Source: Glycomyces niveus
GTDB taxonomy: Bacteria > Actinomycetota > Actinomycetes > Mycobacteriales > Micromonosporaceae
Assembly (NCBI RefSeq): GCF_017592475.1
Contig: NZ_JAGFNP010000011.1
Coordinates: 29,445-93,444, forward strand
DNA length: 64,000 nucleotides
Direction: 5' to 3'
Part shown: piece by piece, positions 51,219 to 60,867 of the stretch
Layout of the letters: every line of letters starts with the position of its first letter
Position numbering within the stretch: the first letter of the stretch is position 1
The notes under the pieces: generated by a model
Database searches by the model: none
What the model was told of the DNA's origin: nothing
What the model saw: only the letters and a program-made list of their open reading frames with translations
Translations under genes and position numbers: made by a program

Positions 51219-52025
51219 CTACGCGTATTCCTTCGCGATCTCCCGCGCCCGGTCCCGCGCGGCCTCGATCGCGTCGGTCACCGCCGAGCGCGCGCGGTGG
51301 TTCTCCAACTGCCGCACCGCACTGATCGTCGTCCCGGCCGGCGACTCCACGGCCTCGCGCAGTTCCACCGGCGACGCGTCCGTCTCGCGCAGCATCCGGG
51401 CCGCGCCGAGCGCGGTCTGCGTGACGAGCTCTTTCGAGACCGCGCGCGGCAGTCCCATGAGGACGCCCGCTTCGGTCATGGCCTCGGCCAGGTAGTAGAA
51501 GTACGCGGGCCCGGAACCGGAGATCGCGGTGACCGCGTCCTGGTGCTTCTCCTCGACCACGAGCGTCCGCCCCAGCGGCGTGAACAGCTCCTCGACCGCC
51601 GCCAGGTGCGCGTCCGAAGCGTGCGTCCCGGGCGAGAGCACGGTCATCGCCTCGTCGACGAGCGCGGGCGTGTTCGGCATCGCCCGGATCACGGGGGTCT
51701 CGTCGGGCAGCCGCTTCTCGAAGAACGCCACGGGAAGGCCCGCGCAGATGCTCACCACCGGCGCATTGCCCTCGAAGACGCCGCTCAGCTCCTCCAAGAG
51801 CGCTCCCGCGTCCTGCGGCTTCACCGCGACCACGACGACGTCCGCGTGCCGCACCGCCTCGGTGTTCGGCTCGACGCGGATGCCGTAGGCCTCGCGCAGT
51901 TCGGCGGCCCGCTCGGCGCTGCGCGCCGTCGCCACGACCGACTCGCCGGACCAGCCGGCCCGCAGCAGGCCGGACACGATCGCCTGCCCCATCTTCCCCG
52001 CACCCAGCACCGCGACAGTCCGCAT
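51219..52025 (-). CDS. proC: Pyrroline-5-carboxylate reductase
   Basis: This 268-residue enzyme makes proline from pyrroline-5-carboxylate with NAD(P)H. The Rossmann motif is VAVLGAGKMGQAIVSGL; RAMPNTPALVDEAMTVLSP and the active-site region AISGSGPAYFYYLAEAM are canonical. The late signature SPAGTTISAVRQLE also matches. ATG 52025 begins directly at the first strand and has GGGAG upstream; ATG 52037 is an alternative. It is divergent from cydA. Confidence 0.96.
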   Translation of the reverse strand: MRTVAVLGAGKMGQAIVSGLLRAGWSGESVVATARSAERAAELREAYGIRVEPNTEAVRHADVVVVAVKPQDAGALLEELSGVFEGNAPVVSICAGLPVAFFEKRLPDETPVIRAMPNTPALVDEAMTVLSPGTHASDAHLAAVEELFTPLGRTLVVEEKHQDAVTAISGSGPAYFYYLAEAMTEAGVLMGLPRAVSKELVTQTALGAARMLRETDASPVELREAVESPAGTTISAVRQLENHRARSAVTDAIEAARDRAREIAKEYA

Positions 52026-52189
52026 CGACACTCCCATTCCCCTCGAAGGCCCGGTCCCTCGACGGCCCGGCAATTGTCCCTCCAGTCTCCGCGAAGCGAA
52101 AACCAATGCAGTCGCGCGTTTCACCCCCTGGGACGAGTCGAGCTGCCACGATAATCACACTTGGGCACTCAATGAGCGATTGGGGCGAT

Positions 52190-53596
52190 ATGGACGTTCT
52201 GGACTTGGCGCGAATGCAGTTCGGCGTCACCACCGTCTACCACTTCCTCTTCGTCCCCGTCACCATCGGCCTCTCGCTCCTCGTCGCGATCCTCCAGACC
52301 CTCTGGCGCACCACCCACAAGAGCGCCTACCTGCGCGCCACCAAGTTCTGGGGCAAGCTCTTCCTCATCAACATCGCCATGGGCATCGTCACCGGCATCG
52401 TCCAGGAGTTCCAGTTCGGCATGAACTGGTCGGCCTACTCGCGCTTCGTCGGCGACGTCTTCGGCGCGCCGCTCGCGTTCGAGGCCCTGGTCGCGTTCTT
52501 CCTGGAGTCCACGTTCATCGGCGTGTGGATCTTCGGCTGGGACCGCCTCAAGCCCGGCCTGCACCTCGCCTGCATCTGGCTCGTCGCCTTCGGCACCATG
52601 GCCAGCGCCTACTTCATCCTCGCCGCCAACGCGTTCATGCAGAACCCGGTCGGCTACCAGCTCAACGAGACCGCCGGCCGCGCCGAGCTCACCGACTTCG
52701 GGGCGGTCCTGACCAACCCGGTCGCGCTGGCCGCGTTCCCGCACACGGTCTTCGCCGCGTGGCTCACCGCCGGGACGGTCGTCGTCGCCGTCTCCGGCTA
52801 TCACTTCATGCACCGCCGCGACCTGGACGTGCACCGCCCGGCGATGCGCCTGGGCATCCTCACGACGATCGTCGGCGGCCTCGGCCTGGTCCTCTCGGGC
52901 GACTCGCTCGGGAAGGTCATGACCGCGACGCAGCCGATGAAGATGGCCGCCGCCGAAGCGCTCTACCAGACCACGTACAACGCGCCGTTCTCGATCCTCA
53001 CCATCGGCTCGCTCGACGGCTCCCGCGGGACGCCGATCATCGAGATCCCCGGCCTGCTCTCGTTCCTGGCGACCGGCTCGTTCAACGGCGAGGTGCAGGG
53101 CATCAACGACCTCAACGCCCAGTACCAGGACCTGTACGGGCCGGGGGAGTACGTGCCGTACATCCCGCTCACCTACTGGTCGTTCCGGGCGATGATCGGC
53201 TTCGGGATGCTCGCGGTCGCCATGGCCGTCATCGTCTGGTGGTTCACGCGCCGCGGCCGCCTGCCCGAGCACCGCCTGTTCTGGCCGATCGCGATGTGGA
53301 TGGCCGTGACCCCGTTCCTCGCCAACAGCGCGGGCTGGATCTTCACCGAGATGGGCCGCCAGCCGTGGGTGGTGTTCAGCCTGTACCAGACGAGCGAGGC
53401 CGTGTCGCCGCGCGTCGGCGCGCCCACGGTCGCGATCTCATTCATCGGGTTCACGCTCGTGTACCTCGTGCTCGCCGTCGTCGCGCTGCGGCTGTTCCTG
53501 CGCTTCGCGAAGGCGGGGCCGCCGGACGAAGAGGGCGCGATGGCGACGTCGAGCCCGTCCGACGACCCCGACAAGCCCATGGCCTTCGCCTACTAG
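52190..53596 (+). CDS. cydA: Cytochrome bd ubiquinol/menaquinol oxidase subunit I
   Basis: This 468-residue membrane subunit carries the three hemes and the quinol site of cytochrome bd, a high-affinity terminal oxidase. Heme ligands are H18 (VYHFLFV), H185 (FPHTVFAAW) and M388 (FTEMGRQPW), with the conserved GRQPW. The quinol-loop sequence GDSLGKVMTATQPMKMAAAEALY is present, with a short Q-loop. Start ATG 52190 gives the usual MDVLDLARMQFG; ATG 52172 is possible. GATAAT at 52150-52155 is a likely -10. It heads the cydABDC operon. Confidence 0.97.
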   Translation: MDVLDLARMQFGVTTVYHFLFVPVTIGLSLLVAILQTLWRTTHKSAYLRATKFWGKLFLINIAMGIVTGIVQEFQFGMNWSAYSRFVGDVFGAPLAFEALVAFFLESTFIGVWIFGWDRLKPGLHLACIWLVAFGTMASAYFILAANAFMQNPVGYQLNETAGRAELTDFGAVLTNPVALAAFPHTVFAAWLTAGTVVVAVSGYHFMHRRDLDVHRPAMRLGILTTIVGGLGLVLSGDSLGKVMTATQPMKMAAAEALYQTTYNAPFSILTIGSLDGSRGTPIIEIPGLLSFLATGSFNGEVQGINDLNAQYQDLYGPGEYVPYIPLTYWSFRAMIGFGMLAVAMAVIVWWFTRRGRLPEHRLFWPIAMWMAVTPFLANSAGWIFTEMGRQPWVVFSLYQTSEAVSPRVGAPTVAISFIGFTLVYLVLAVVALRLFLRFAKAGPPDEEGAMATSSPSDDPDKPMAFAY

Positions 53597-53631
53597 CCGC
53601 CCGAGGAACACTGGTTTTGGGGAACACAGTC

Positions 53632-54630
53632 ATGGAATTGACGACGCTCTGGTTCACGCTCATCGCGGTCCTGTTCACCGGGTACTTCATCCTGGAGGGC
53701 TTCGACTTCGGCGTGGGCATCCTGCTGCCGGTGCTCGGGCGCGACAACCGCCAGCGGCGCGCGATGATCAACACGATCGGCCCGGTCTGGGACGGCAACG
53801 AAGTCTGGGTGATCACCGCGGGCGGGGCCATGTTCGCGGCCTTCCCGCACTGGTACGCGAGCCTGTTCTCCGGCTTCTACATGCTGTTCTTCGCGATCCT
53901 CGTCGGGCTCATCATCCGCGGCACCGCCTTCGAGTACCGCGGCAAGGGCGACACGGACCGGTGGCGCCGCAACTGGGACCGCTGCCTGTTCACCGGCTCG
54001 GTCGTGCCCGCCTTCGTGTGGGGCGTCGTGGTCGCCAACCTCGTGCGCGGCGTGCCGCTGGACGCGAACTTCGACTACACCGGCTCGATCTGGGGGCTGC
54101 TCAACGGGTACGCGCTCCTGGGCGGCCTGACGACGCTGCTGCTGTTCAGCACGCACGGCGCCTACTTCCTGCACCTGCGCACCACCGGCGACCTCGCCGA
54201 CCGCGCCCGCCGGCTCGGCTGGAAGCTCGGCGTCGCGACGGCCGTCCCGGTGCTGGCGTTCCTGCTGTGGACCCAGATCGCCCACGGCAACGGGGCTTCG
54301 CTGGTGCTCATCGTCCTCGCGGTGCTCGCGCTCGCGGCGGGCCTTGTCCTGGACTACAAGGACCGCAGCGGCTGGGCATTCGCCGCGACCGCGCTGACGA
54401 TCGGGTCCGCTTCGGCGGCGGTCTTCTGCGCCCTGTGGCCCGACGTGCTGCCATCCACATCAGACGCGGCGAACAGCCTCACCCACGAGAACGCCGCCGC
54501 TACCCAGAAGACCCTGGGGATCATGTCCTGGGCCGCGGTCGTCTTCCTGCCCGTGATCCTGCTCTACCAGGGCTGGACCTACTGGGTGTTCCGCAAGCGC
54601 GTGATGGTCGAGAGGATCCCGGTCGCATGA
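53632..54630 (+). CDS. cydB: Cytochrome bd oxidase subunit II
   Basis: This 332-residue subunit has about nine membrane segments and the family hallmarks LWFTLIAVLFTGYFILEGFDFGVGILLP, GPVWDGNEVWVITAGGAMFAAFP and FTGSVVPAFVWGVVVANLVRG. It pairs with CydA. It starts 35 bases after cydA and overlaps cydD by 4 bases (ATGA). Confidence 0.97.
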   Translation: MELTTLWFTLIAVLFTGYFILEGFDFGVGILLPVLGRDNRQRRAMINTIGPVWDGNEVWVITAGGAMFAAFPHWYASLFSGFYMLFFAILVGLIIRGTAFEYRGKGDTDRWRRNWDRCLFTGSVVPAFVWGVVVANLVRGVPLDANFDYTGSIWGLLNGYALLGGLTTLLLFSTHGAYFLHLRTTGDLADRARRLGWKLGVATAVPVLAFLLWTQIAHGNGASLVLIVLAVLALAAGLVLDYKDRSGWAFAATALTIGSASAAVFCALWPDVLPSTSDAANSLTHENAAATQKTLGIMSWAAVVFLPVILLYQGWTYWVFRKRVMVERIPVA

Positions 54631-56357
54631 CCCAGCTGGCCGCCAGACCCGCCCGCGGCGCGTTCGACCGCCGCCTCCTGCACCGCGCCCGCGGCGCGAC
54701 CGTCTTCATCGGCGTGTGCGCCGCCCTCGGGCTCGCCCGCACCGCGTGCGCGGTCGCGTCCGCATGGCTCATCGCGAGCCTCATCGCCGGCGCGTTCGCC
54801 GCGGGCAAGGGCCTCGACACCCTTGGGCCGCAGATCATCGCGCTGGCCGCCGTGCTTTCCGCGCGGGCGCTGCTCGCCTCGGTCCAGGAAGCGGCCGCGC
54901 AGCGCGCGAGCGCGACCGTCAAGTCCGGGCTGCGCCGCCAAGCCCTCGAACAGCTCATGCGGCTGCCTTCCGGGAAGCGCCATTCGGGCGAGACCGCCAC
55001 GCTGCTCGTGCGCGGCATCGACGCCCTGGACGACTACTTCGCGCGCTACCTGCCGCAGCTCGTGCTCGCGGTGGTCGTCCCGGTCGGCGTCCTCGCCGTC
55101 ATGCTCGCCGCCTACCCGCCCGCGGCGGTCATCGTCCTCGTCACGCTGCCGCTGATCCCGCTGTTCGGCATCCTCATCGGCCTCTACACGCGCTCGCGCG
55201 CCGAACGCCAATGGGAGTCCACCTCCCACCTCGCCCACCACTTCGCGGACCTCGTCGCGGGCCTGCCGACACTGAAGGCGTTCGGCCGGGCCGCGAAGCA
55301 GACCGGGGCCATCGAGGTCACGACCGGCGCCTACCGCCGCCGCTCGATGGCGCTGCTGCGCGTCGCGTTCTGCTCGGCGCTGGTCCTCGAGCTCGCCGCG
55401 AGCCTGTCCGTCGCGGTCGTCGCGGTCACGGTCGGCGTCGACCTCGTCAGTGCTCACAACAGCGGCGGCATGACCGGCGAAGCCGGACTGCGGACCGCGC
55501 TGCTCGTCCTCATCCTCGCCCCCGAGGCGTACCTGCCGCTGCGCAACGTCGGCGCGCACTACCACGCCAGCGCCGAGGGCCTGGCCGCCGCCGAGCGGGT
55601 CTTCGCGATCCTCGCCGAGACGCCCGAGAACCAGGACCACCGCGAGACCGCAACGGCCCCAGGGCAGCCGAGCCCGAACCCGGACGCCGCCGCGCTCACC
55701 GCCGCCTGCGTGATGCGCACCCCTCTGGGTCGCGCGCCGACGATCATGTTCCGCCGCACCGTCTTCGCCTACCCCGGCCGCCCGCCGCTCCCCGAGCTGA
55801 GCCTCACGATCCCGGCCGGGCAGACCACGGTCCTCACCGCCCGCTCCGGGGCCGGGAAGTCGACGCTCATGGCCGCCCTCGTCGGGTTCCGGCGGCCCGT
55901 CTCCGGCTCGATCGCCTTCGACGACACCGAACTGTCCGACCTCGACCTCGCCGCGGTGCGCCGCTCCATCGCGTGGCTCCCGCAGCGGCCGGTCCTCATC
56001 GACGGCACCGTCGCCGAGAACGTGCGCCTCGCCGTCCCCGACGGTGCTTCCGATCCCGCTGTGGCGAAGGCGATCGCGGCCGCTCACGCGCCCGCCGCGA
56101 ACCGCACCGTCGCCGCCGACGGCTCCGGGCTCTCCGCGGGCGAGGCCGCCCGGGTCGGCCTGGCCCGGCTGCTGCTCCGCGCCGACCTCCTCGACCCGCC
56201 CGTGCTGCTCCTCGACGAGCCGACCGCGCACCTCGACGCCGACACCGAGCAGGCCGTCCTCGACTCGCTCGCGCCCTACCGCGACCAGCGGACCGTCCTG
56301 ATCGCCTCCCACCGCCCCGCGGTGCGCGCGATCGCCGACAGAGAGGTGGACTGGTGA
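54627..56357 (+). CDS. cydD: ABC exporter subunit CydD
   Basis: This 576-residue half of the CydDC exporter is needed for assembly of cytochrome bd; in E. coli it moves reduced thiols and heme-related cargo. Six membrane segments are followed by an ATPase domain with P-loop ARSGAGKST, Walker B VLLLDEPTAHLD and H-loop IASHRP. The signature is the variant LSAGE instead of LSGGQ. It is translationally coupled to cydB and, by a GTGA overlap, to cydC. Confidence 0.95.
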   Translation: MTQLAARPARGAFDRRLLHRARGATVFIGVCAALGLARTACAVASAWLIASLIAGAFAAGKGLDTLGPQIIALAAVLSARALLASVQEAAAQRASATVKSGLRRQALEQLMRLPSGKRHSGETATLLVRGIDALDDYFARYLPQLVLAVVVPVGVLAVMLAAYPPAAVIVLVTLPLIPLFGILIGLYTRSRAERQWESTSHLAHHFADLVAGLPTLKAFGRAAKQTGAIEVTTGAYRRRSMALLRVAFCSALVLELAASLSVAVVAVTVGVDLVSAHNSGGMTGEAGLRTALLVLILAPEAYLPLRNVGAHYHASAEGLAAAERVFAILAETPENQDHRETATAPGQPSPNPDAAALTAACVMRTPLGRAPTIMFRRTVFAYPGRPPLPELSLTIPAGQTTVLTARSGAGKSTLMAALVGFRRPVSGSIAFDDTELSDLDLAAVRRSIAWLPQRPVLIDGTVAENVRLAVPDGASDPAVAKAIAAAHAPAANRTVAADGSGLSAGEAARVGLARLLLRADLLDPPVLLLDEPTAHLDADTEQAVLDSLAPYRDQRTVLIASHRPAVRAIADREVDW

Positions 56358-58048
56358 GCCTGCCGCGCAACACGATCGCCCTGAGGCTCGGCCTCGGCGC
56401 GACACTCGGCGCCCTCGCGCAGCTCAGCGCGCTCGCGCTCCTGGCCGTCTCCGGCTACCTCATCTCGCGCGCCTGGGAGCAGCCGCCCATCCTCTACTTG
56501 ATGGTCGCCATCACCTCGGTGCGGCTGTTCGGCATCGGCCGCGGCGTGCTCCGCTACGCCGAACGCCTCGTCTCCCACGACGCCGCCTTCCGCGGCCTCG
56601 AACGCCTCCGCATCGCCGTGTGGCGCAAGCTCGTGCGCCTCGCGCCCGCCGGCGTCCCCGTGTGGCGCTCCGGCGACCTCCAGACCCGCCTCGTCGACGA
56701 CGTGGACGGCGTCGGCGACCGGTGGCTGCGCGGCGCCCTGCCCCTCGCCGCCGCCGTCATCGTCGCCGTCGGCGCGGTCGGCCTGCAGGCCACGCTCCTG
56801 CCCGCCGCCGGGCTCATCCTCGCCGCCTGCCTGCTCGCCGCCGCCCTCACCGGGCCCGCGCTCGCCACCTGGGCCTCCCGGTACGCGGTGCGCGCCACCG
56901 CGACCGCCCGCGGCGACCTCACCGAAGGCGTCCGGTCCTGCCTCCACGGCCGCGAGGAGCTCGTCGCCGCCGGCACCGACGCCCAAGCGCTGGAACGAGT
57001 CCTCGAAGGCGACGACGGGCTCCGCCGCGCCCACGCCCGCATCGCATGGAGCGCCGGACTCGGCGAGGCCGCCGGGCTCCTCGCCCTCGCGCTCGCCGTC
57101 GTCGGCGCCCTGTGGACCGGCATCCCCGCCGTCGCCGCCGGGACCCTCGACGGGGTCCTCCTCGCCGTCGTCGCGCTCGTCCCGCTCGCCGCGTTCGAAC
57201 CCGTGCTCGCCCTGCCCGCCGCCGCGCAGCAGACCGCCGTCGCCAAGGCCTGCGGCCGCCGCCTCCTCGAGATCACCCAGGCCGAGGAGCCGCGCCCCGA
57301 TCCGGTCGAGCCCATGGAGTACGAGCCGAACCCGCTCGGCGGCCCGCCCTTCATCGAGATCAAACGGCTCGCCGTCACCTGGCCCGGCGCCGAAGCGCCC
57401 GCACTGCAGGGCTTCGACCTCACCGTCCAGCCCGGCGAGCGCGTCGCCATCATGGGCCCCTCCGGCTCCGGCAAGTCCACGCTCGCCGCCGCCCTCATGG
57501 GCTTCCTGCCCTACGAGGGGAGCCTGCGCTTCGGCGGCGTCGAACTCGCCGAGTACGACGGCGACGACGTCCGCCGCACCGTCGGCCTGTGCTCCCAGGA
57601 CGCCCACGTCTTCGACACCACGCTCGCCGAGAACCTGCGCCTCGCCCGCCCCGGCGCGGCCGACGAGGAGCTCGCACGCGCCCTCCGCTGGGTCGGCCTC
57701 CGCGACTGGCTCGAGGGGCTCGACGGCGGTTTGCAGACCCCGCTCGGGGAGCACGGCCGCGCCGTCTCCGGCGGCGAGCGCGGCCGCATCGCCCTCGCCC
57801 GCTGCCTCCTCGCCGACCGCGAAGTGCTCGTCCTCGACGAACCCGACGCGCACCTCGACGCCGCCACCGCCGCACGCGTGCTCCGCACCGCCGCCGCCGC
57901 GCTCGAAGGCAAGACCGCCATCATCATCACCCACCGGCCGCTGCCCGACGGCGTCGTCGACCGGATCGTGCACCTGCGCGCCCCGGTCCCGGCGCCGCGA
58001 CGTGACGCGCCGGACAACCGGCTATTGGGCGTGGCCCCTCCTGGGTAG
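56354..58048 (+). CDS. cydC: ABC exporter subunit CydC
   Basis: This 564-residue partner of CydD has six membrane segments and an ATPase domain with P-loop GPSGSGKST, Q-loop LCSQDAHVFDTTLAENL, signature VSGGERGRIALARCLL, Walker B VLVLDEPDAHLD and H-loop ITHRP. The membrane part contains GYLISRAWEQPPILYLMVAITSVRLFGIGRGVLRYAERL, typical of CydC. The GTG at 56354 overlaps the cydD stop. The stop TAG is part of a TAGACT box that likely drives the next gene. Confidence 0.95.
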   Translation: MSLPRNTIALRLGLGATLGALAQLSALALLAVSGYLISRAWEQPPILYLMVAITSVRLFGIGRGVLRYAERLVSHDAAFRGLERLRIAVWRKLVRLAPAGVPVWRSGDLQTRLVDDVDGVGDRWLRGALPLAAAVIVAVGAVGLQATLLPAAGLILAACLLAAALTGPALATWASRYAVRATATARGDLTEGVRSCLHGREELVAAGTDAQALERVLEGDDGLRRAHARIAWSAGLGEAAGLLALALAVVGALWTGIPAVAAGTLDGVLLAVVALVPLAAFEPVLALPAAAQQTAVAKACGRRLLEITQAEEPRPDPVEPMEYEPNPLGGPPFIEIKRLAVTWPGAEAPALQGFDLTVQPGERVAIMGPSGSGKSTLAAALMGFLPYEGSLRFGGVELAEYDGDDVRRTVGLCSQDAHVFDTTLAENLRLARPGAADEELARALRWVGLRDWLEGLDGGLQTPLGEHGRAVSGGERGRIALARCLLADREVLVLDEPDAHLDAATAARVLRTAAAALEGKTAIIITHRPLPDGVVDRIVHLRAPVPAPRRDAPDNRLLGVAPPG

Positions 58049-58051
58049 ACT
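58046..58051 (+). promoter_or_regulatory. Likely -10 box, TAGACT
   Basis: TAGACT overlaps the cydC stop codon; TTGGGC lies 15 bases upstream. It would start a transcript near 58058, about 90 bases before the 2H-family gene. It is the same hexamer as that upstream of gatC. Confidence 0.4.
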
Positions 58052-58145
58052 CCCGACACGGTGCTACCAATCCATCGGTGGAAACGACCTGCGACGGCGC
58101 CCGCCCGGGACCGCCGCACCGAACCGCGCTAAGGCTGATGCAGCA

Positions 58146-58787
58146 GTGAACACATCCGCACCCGCAACCGGACCCAAAGCCCCGAACTCGGGGCAGCGCT
58201 GGCCCGAGGGGTGGACCAAACTCCACGTGTACCTGACCGACCTCGACCAGGTCAAGGCGGTCGCCGAGTCCTACCGCGGGGTCATCGACCTCGCCGCGGG
58301 CGACAAGCACGTCCCGCACGAATGGCTCCACGCCACCGTCGCCTCGGTCGAGTGCGACGCCGCGTCGATCGACGGGCCGACCCGGGAGAAGCTCATCGGG
58401 CGGCTCCGCGAGAAGACCGCCGAGATCAAGGCCTTCCCCCTCACCATCGGGCCCGCGCTCGCCGCGACGGGCGCGATCATGCTCGACACCTTCCCCGACA
58501 CCGAGTTCCGCCGGCTCGTGAACGCCTGCGTGGACGCCGTCAACGAGATCGTGGAGGGCGACCACGGCCGCCCCTGCGGCGGCCCCGGCCACGTCTCGCT
58601 CTCCTACCGCTCCGCCGACACCGACGCCGACCCGCGCCGCGGCGCGATCCAGAACAAGCTTCGCGACGTTCGCCCGGGTAGGACCGAAATCACCGTCAGT
58701 GGAGTGGATCTCGTCCGAGTCATCCAATCGGTCGACGCCTCCACCTACACCTGGGAGCACATCGCACGACTTCCCTTGGGGGAGTAG
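58146..58787 (+). CDS. 2H phosphoesterase (LigT / 2'-5' RNA ligase-like)
   Basis: This 213-residue protein shows the two H-x-[TS] motifs of the 2H superfamily: WLHATVAS and GHVSLSY. Between them lie the helices and the strand FPLTIGPALAATGAIMLDTFPD. Relatives open 2',3'-cyclic phosphates or join 2'-5' ends in RNA. The protein is soluble. GTG 58146 was chosen as the last start before the conserved part; its ribosome site is weak and the frame is open to 58002. A terminator follows. Confidence 0.82.
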   Translation: MNTSAPATGPKAPNSGQRWPEGWTKLHVYLTDLDQVKAVAESYRGVIDLAAGDKHVPHEWLHATVASVECDAASIDGPTREKLIGRLREKTAEIKAFPLTIGPALAATGAIMLDTFPDTEFRRLVNACVDAVNEIVEGDHGRPCGGPGHVSLSYRSADTDADPRRGAIQNKLRDVRPGRTEITVSGVDLVRVIQSVDASTYTWEHIARLPLGE

Positions 58788-58803
58788 GGAACTCAAACTG
58801 TGA

Positions 58804-58830
58804 ACGGGCGTCGCCACCGGCGACGCCCGT
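58804..58830 (+). terminator. Intrinsic terminator after the 2H gene
   Basis: ACGGGCGTCGCC and GGCGACGCCCGT form a 12-bp perfect stem with the loop ACC. Confidence 0.8.
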
Positions 58831-58885
58831 GGCGGTTGACGTCCCCGACGCGAATCTGACACGATGCTGTCACCGACCTGTGGCC

Positions 58886-58891
58886 TACTGT
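58886..58891 (+). promoter_or_regulatory. Likely -10 box of the Stealth gene
   Basis: TACTGT predicts a start near 58898 and a leader of about 120 bases. TGGTACCA, an 8-base palindrome, follows at 58892-58899 and could be an operator. Confidence 0.4.
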
Positions 58892-59020
58892 TGGTACCAG
58901 TGTCAATGTCCGGCCACGTGACGTTCAGGCGTGGTCAGTGACGACCTGCCCTCTCCGTGCCGGTCCCAGCCCCGGTCCACCCCGGAACGGCGAAACGCCG
59001 TGAGTGTCAGGAGGTGTCGA

Positions 59021-60724
59021 TTGTTCGCAGACAATGACCGTCGCATCGCAACCCGAGCGGCCGCCCATGTCCCCCCGCTCCACGAATCCGCGGAACTCAC
59101 CGCCACCCGGCCGCTCGATCCGCCGAAGGCCAAGGCCCGCACCGAAGTCACCGAACCGTACGGCTTCTTCTCCGAGCTCGCCGCCGCCCACCTCCTCCAC
59201 CAGGGCGAGATCCGCCCGGCCTACACGCTCGCCGAGGCGACGCCGCTGGAGGTCTGGCGCCGCAACCTCGAGATCGTCACCGCGATGCTCACCGCCGCCG
59301 GCGTCGACTCCTTCGCCGTGCCCGGCTTCAGCCTCACCCGGCCGGTGCTCGCGGCCAGCGCCGCCGACCGCCAGCGGGTGCTCACCGCCCTCGCCATGCT
59401 CTGCGACTCCACCGGCGGGCGCCTCGCCGCGCCCGAGCCGGCCTTCCGCGAGTCCGAGCTCGGCCTCAACCGGCCGCAGTGGGCTCGGCGCGCCGACATG
59501 GGCGACGTGCCGATGGTCCGCGCCTCCTGGCTGTGGACCGACGCCGCCCGCGAGCTCCTCTTCGGCGCCGACTACGGCTGCGACGTCGAGTTCTGGACGC
59601 CCACCGGCGACGGGCACCTGCTGGCGCCCAGGCACAACCGAATCAGTCCCGTCGTCCGCGACGACGGCGCCCGGGCCATCGCCCCCGGGCGCCTCTTCAC
59701 GCCGCTGGCGGGCGGGCCGCGCGCGGCGCTCCCGGGCGTGTCGACCCGGCCGGAGTTCGCCGTGCCCGGGCCGGGCCAGGTGGACTTCCCGATCGACGTG
59801 GTCTACACATGGGTGGACGGCTCGGACCACGCGTGGCTGCGCCGCCGCGCCGAGGCCGACCAGTCGCCGTACCACGCCGAGTCGGCGAACGCGGCGCGCT
59901 TCCACGACCGCGAGGAGCTGCGGTTCTCGCTGCGCTCGCTGCACCTGAACGCGCCGTGGGTGCGGCACGTGTACCTCGTGACCGACCGGCAGCGCCCGCA
60001 CTGGCTCGACGCGGACGCCCCCGGCCTCACGGTGATCGACCACCGGGACCTGTTCGACGACCCGGACTGCCTGCCCACCTTCAACTCCCACGCGATCGAG
60101 ACGCAGCTGCACCGCATCGAGGGTCTCTCGGAGCACTTCCTGTACTTCAACGACGACATGTTCGTGGGGAAGCCGCTCGACCCTCGGCTGTTCTTCGAGC
60201 CGAGCGGGATCGCGCGGTTCTTCCCGGCCCAGACCTTCATCGGGATGGACCCGGTGAGCACGGCGGACTCGCCGCCGAACGCGGCGTTCAAGAACGACCG
60301 GGCACTGCTGGAGCGGGCGTTCGGGCGGACCATCTCGCGGATGATGAAGCACGTGCCGTACCCGTTGCAGCGCACCGTGCTCGCCGAGATCGCGAAGGAG
60401 TTCGAGGAGGACCTGGCGCGCACGGCCCGGAGCGCTTTCCGCAACGTCACCGACGTCTCGACGGTGACCCTCCAGCACTACTACGCCTGCTTCACCGGCC
60501 GCGCGGTCGAGGGCGAGGCGCAGGACGCGTACGTGGAGCTGGGGATGCCGGACGTCGAGCAGCGGCTGGAGCTGCTGCTGGAGCGGCGCGACCGCGACAC
60601 GTTCTGCATCAACGACTCCGGGCTCCCCGAGGACCTGGTCGACGAGCGCTCGGCGCTGATGCGCCGCTTCCTCGAGTCGTACTTCCCGGTGCCCTCGCCG
60701 TGGGAGAAGACCTTGGCGCTGTAA
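59021..60724 (+). CDS. Stealth-family sugar-phosphate transferase
   Basis: This 567-residue protein is a Stealth protein, a family of hexose-1-phosphoryl transferases that build phosphate-linked capsule or cell-surface polymers. All four conserved regions are visible: CR1 (PIDVVYTWVDGSD), CR2 (FHDREELRFSLRSLHLNAPW and FNSHAIETQLHRI...FLYFNDDMFVG), CR3 (MMKHVPYPLQRTVL) and CR4 (RDTFCINDS). About 240 residues precede CR1, an extension of unknown role also common in actinomycete members. The TTG at 59021 was chosen because AGGAGGTG ends 5-6 bases before it; GTG 58931 and 59000 are in frame but have no site. Confidence 0.92.
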   Translation: MFADNDRRIATRAAAHVPPLHESAELTATRPLDPPKAKARTEVTEPYGFFSELAAAHLLHQGEIRPAYTLAEATPLEVWRRNLEIVTAMLTAAGVDSFAVPGFSLTRPVLAASAADRQRVLTALAMLCDSTGGRLAAPEPAFRESELGLNRPQWARRADMGDVPMVRASWLWTDAARELLFGADYGCDVEFWTPTGDGHLLAPRHNRISPVVRDDGARAIAPGRLFTPLAGGPRAALPGVSTRPEFAVPGPGQVDFPIDVVYTWVDGSDHAWLRRRAEADQSPYHAESANAARFHDREELRFSLRSLHLNAPWVRHVYLVTDRQRPHWLDADAPGLTVIDHRDLFDDPDCLPTFNSHAIETQLHRIEGLSEHFLYFNDDMFVGKPLDPRLFFEPSGIARFFPAQTFIGMDPVSTADSPPNAAFKNDRALLERAFGRTISRMMKHVPYPLQRTVLAEIAKEFEEDLARTARSAFRNVTDVSTVTLQHYYACFTGRAVEGEAQDAYVELGMPDVEQRLELLLERRDRDTFCINDSGLPEDLVDERSALMRRFLESYFPVPSPWEKTLAL

Positions 60725-60822
60725 GGAATCGAGCATTCCTCGCGAACGGTCCATGTCGGACCCGCCCCGCATCGTGGAAAACGGGGGGTTCCCCGGAGGG
60801 ACAAGTCGCTTCAGTCGGATAT

Positions 60823-60860
60823 GCGAAGGGGTCCGGAGCGATCGCTCCGGACCCCTTCGC
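60823..60860. terminator. Bidirectional terminator between Stealth and peptidase genes
   Basis: A 17-bp perfect stem (60823-60839 with 60844-60860) has a GATC loop and lies between two convergent genes. Confidence 0.85.
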
Positions 60861-60867
60861 GTACTGC

